Shown here one piece after another: positions 62,984-64,000 of a stretch of 64,000 bases of DNA; the stretch's first letter is position 1, and every line of letters begins with the position of its first letter. A program made the translations under genes and the position numbers. The stretch comes from Salinicoccus albus DSM 19776 (GTDB taxonomy: Bacteria; Bacillota; Bacilli; Staphylococcales; Salinicoccaceae), in NCBI RefSeq assembly GCF_000385175.1, contig NZ_ARQJ01000032.1:62001-126000 (forward strand), read 5' to 3'. Under the pieces are notes generated by a model. It saw nothing but the letters and a program-made list of their open reading frames with translations, had not been told where the DNA came from and made no database searches.

Positions 62984-64000
62984 TTATACATGAATCGCTG
63001 CGTCCTCTGCATCGAGTCCGAGTTCCATCAATACTTCTCCGACAGAAGGGTGTGCATGGACCGACATCCCCAGTTCAAGCGTCGAAGCATCCAGGAATTT
63101 AGCAAATGCAGCTTCATTAATCAGTTCTGTTGCGCCGGGGCCAATCAGGGTAACCCCCAGAATATCTTTTGTTTCCGGGTCTGCAATCAATTTCCCAATT
63201 CCTCCCCCGCCTCCGGAGATCACTGCCTTTCCAATTGCAGCCAAAGGTACTTTATGTGTCTTAAACGTTCTGCCCTCTTTTTTGAGTTCTTTCTCAGTAT
63301 AGCCGACTGAGGCTGTTTCTGGAGAAGTATAAATACATCTGGGTACTGTTCTGTAATCAAGCGGCAGTGGGTTTTTATCTGCCATATGTTCCACTGCGAC
63401 GATCGCTTCTTTCACAGCTACATGGGCCAATTGGAGATGGCCGATGACATCCCCCACAGCGTAGATATTTTTCTCTTTTGTCTGATAATGTGCATCAGCA
63501 GCAATAAAACCGTTATCGAGTTCGATTTTGGTATTGTTCAGCCCGATGTCCTCAACATTCGGTGTGCGGCCAATTGACACAAGCAGTTTATCAAATGACT
63601 CTCTTTCACCTTCAATGTCGAGAGTGACAGTGTCAGGATTTTTTTCGATGGCATCTTCACTCAGCACCACTTCTGTTTTAAAGATAATCCCTTTGTCTTC
63701 AAGGGAATTTCTGAGCTGATCGGCCATATCTTTATCTTCAGCAGGAATGATTTGTCCGCCTGCTTCTATGACAGTGACCTCAGCGCCAAGGTCCCTCAAA
63801 AGACTTGCGAATTCCAGCCCGATGATACCGCCGCCAATAATCGCTATTTTGTCCGGAACATTTTCAAGCGTCATCATATCATCGCTTGAAAGTACCATTT
63901 TATGATCAAATGGCAAAAATGTCAGTGGTTTCGGTTTGGAACCTGTTGAGATCAGAACGTTATTGTTGATGAGAATTTCACTTTCTGCTTCATCATCATT
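62984..64000 (-). CDS. lpdA: Dihydrolipoamide dehydrogenase E3, N-terminus beyond window edge
   Basis: The frame is open to the right edge, so about 339 C-terminal residues are visible and the FAD- and disulphide-bearing N-terminus is missing. Visible parts include STGSKPKPL, the NAD-binding fold IIGGGIIGLEFASLLRDLGAEV, the GRTPNVE and AVGDVIGHLQLAHVA FAD contact, and the dimer domain ending HAHPSVGEVLMELG with the catalytic His-Glu pair. It reoxidises the lipoyl groups of E2. The TTG at 63916 is not the start, since the sequence upstream of it codes for the same family. Confidence 0.93.
   Translation of the reverse strand, partial: NDDEAESEILINNNVLISTGSKPKPLTFLPFDHKMVLSSDDMMTLENVPDKIAIIGGGIIGLEFASLLRDLGAEVTVIEAGGQIIPAEDKDMADQLRNSLEDKGIIFKTEVVLSEDAIEKNPDTVTLDIEGERESFDKLLVSIGRTPNVEDIGLNNTKIELDNGFIAADAHYQTKEKNIYAVGDVIGHLQLAHVAVKEAIVAVEHMADKNPLPLDYRTVPRCIYTSPETASVGYTEKELKKEGRTFKTHKVPLAAIGKAVISGGGGGIGKLIADPETKDILGVTLIGPGATELINEAAFAKFLDASTLELGMSVHAHPSVGEVLMELGLDAEDAAIHV

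Noticed and set aside
63914-63916. TTG as the start of lpdA
   Set aside because: The frame continues upstream to the window edge with sequence typical of the family, so the gene is cut by the edge and does not begin here.

Overview
This 64 kb window is a stretch of core chromosome from a low-to-medium GC Gram-positive coccus of the Staphylococcaceae, most like Salinicoccus, Jeotgalicoccus or Macrococcus. The basis is gene content and order: recU-ponA, hepS-menG-hepT-ndk-aroCBA, an EbpS homologue with the staphylococcal C-terminal LysM sequence, an srrAB-type resDE pair, xerD-fur-nudF and zwf-gnd. The order follows Bacillus subtilis closely, but the sporulation genes found at these places in Bacillus (spoIVA, spmAB, dacB) are absent. 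Unlike Staphylococcus aureus as I know it, the organism has a menaquinol:cytochrome c reductase (qcrABC) and the ResABC cytochrome c maturation genes, so it makes covalent c-type cytochromes. The genus is inference; a 16S or whole-genome comparison would settle it.

Layout. 1-8.6 kb: RNA methyltransferase YpsC (cut by the left edge), RNase P RNA, gpsB, ypsA, yppE, the divergent recU-ponA pair, nth, dnaD and asnS. 8.6-16.6 kb: aspB, dinG, birA, cca, bshA, mgsA and a Nudix protein with a degenerate box. 16.6-22.3 kb: YugP-like protease, ypjA, qcrCBA, ypiF, ypiB (ReoY) and the TPR protein YpiA (LapB). 22.3-28.9 kb: aroA-aroB-aroC, ndk, heptaprenyl diphosphate and menaquinone genes, HU. 29-35 kb: yphF, yphE, gpsA, der, rpsA, plsC, cmk. 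35-39 kb: ansA, ypdA, ebpS, fer. 38.8-47.2 kb: ribU, resE, resD, resC, resB, resA, rluB, scpB, scpA. 47.2-54 kb: DUF309 protein, deoB with a 27-codon ORF behind it, xerD, fur, nudF, an aldo/keto reductase, a membrane-anchored hydrolase, rnz. 54-64 kb: zwf, an AraC-type regulator, gnd, an M20 peptidase, the small stressosome protein Prli42, bacilliredoxin, and the branched-chain 2-oxoacid dehydrogenase operon (lpdA cut by the right edge).

Several genes act together. HepS, HepT and MenG make menaquinone, which QcrABC oxidises; QcrC carries a CxxCH haem site that ResABC would mature; ResDE is the redox-sensing pair next to them. BshA, YpdA and BrxB are three parts of bacillithiol metabolism. GpsB, PonA, YpiB/ReoY and YpiA/LapB concern peptidoglycan synthesis. 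ScpAB, XerD, HU and RecU handle chromosome structure and segregation.

I found no mobile element, prophage, CRISPR array, tRNA, rRNA or riboswitch, and no undescribed defence or biosynthetic system. The less ordinary items are two tiny membrane-protein ORFs, long acidic Glu/Thr-rich tails on three proteins (PonA, EbpS and the N-terminus of RpsA), a PerR-like box before fur, a tandem TGTCAT element before resA, an AraC regulator between the two oxidative pentose phosphate genes, and ribU placed in the resDE operon without a riboswitch.
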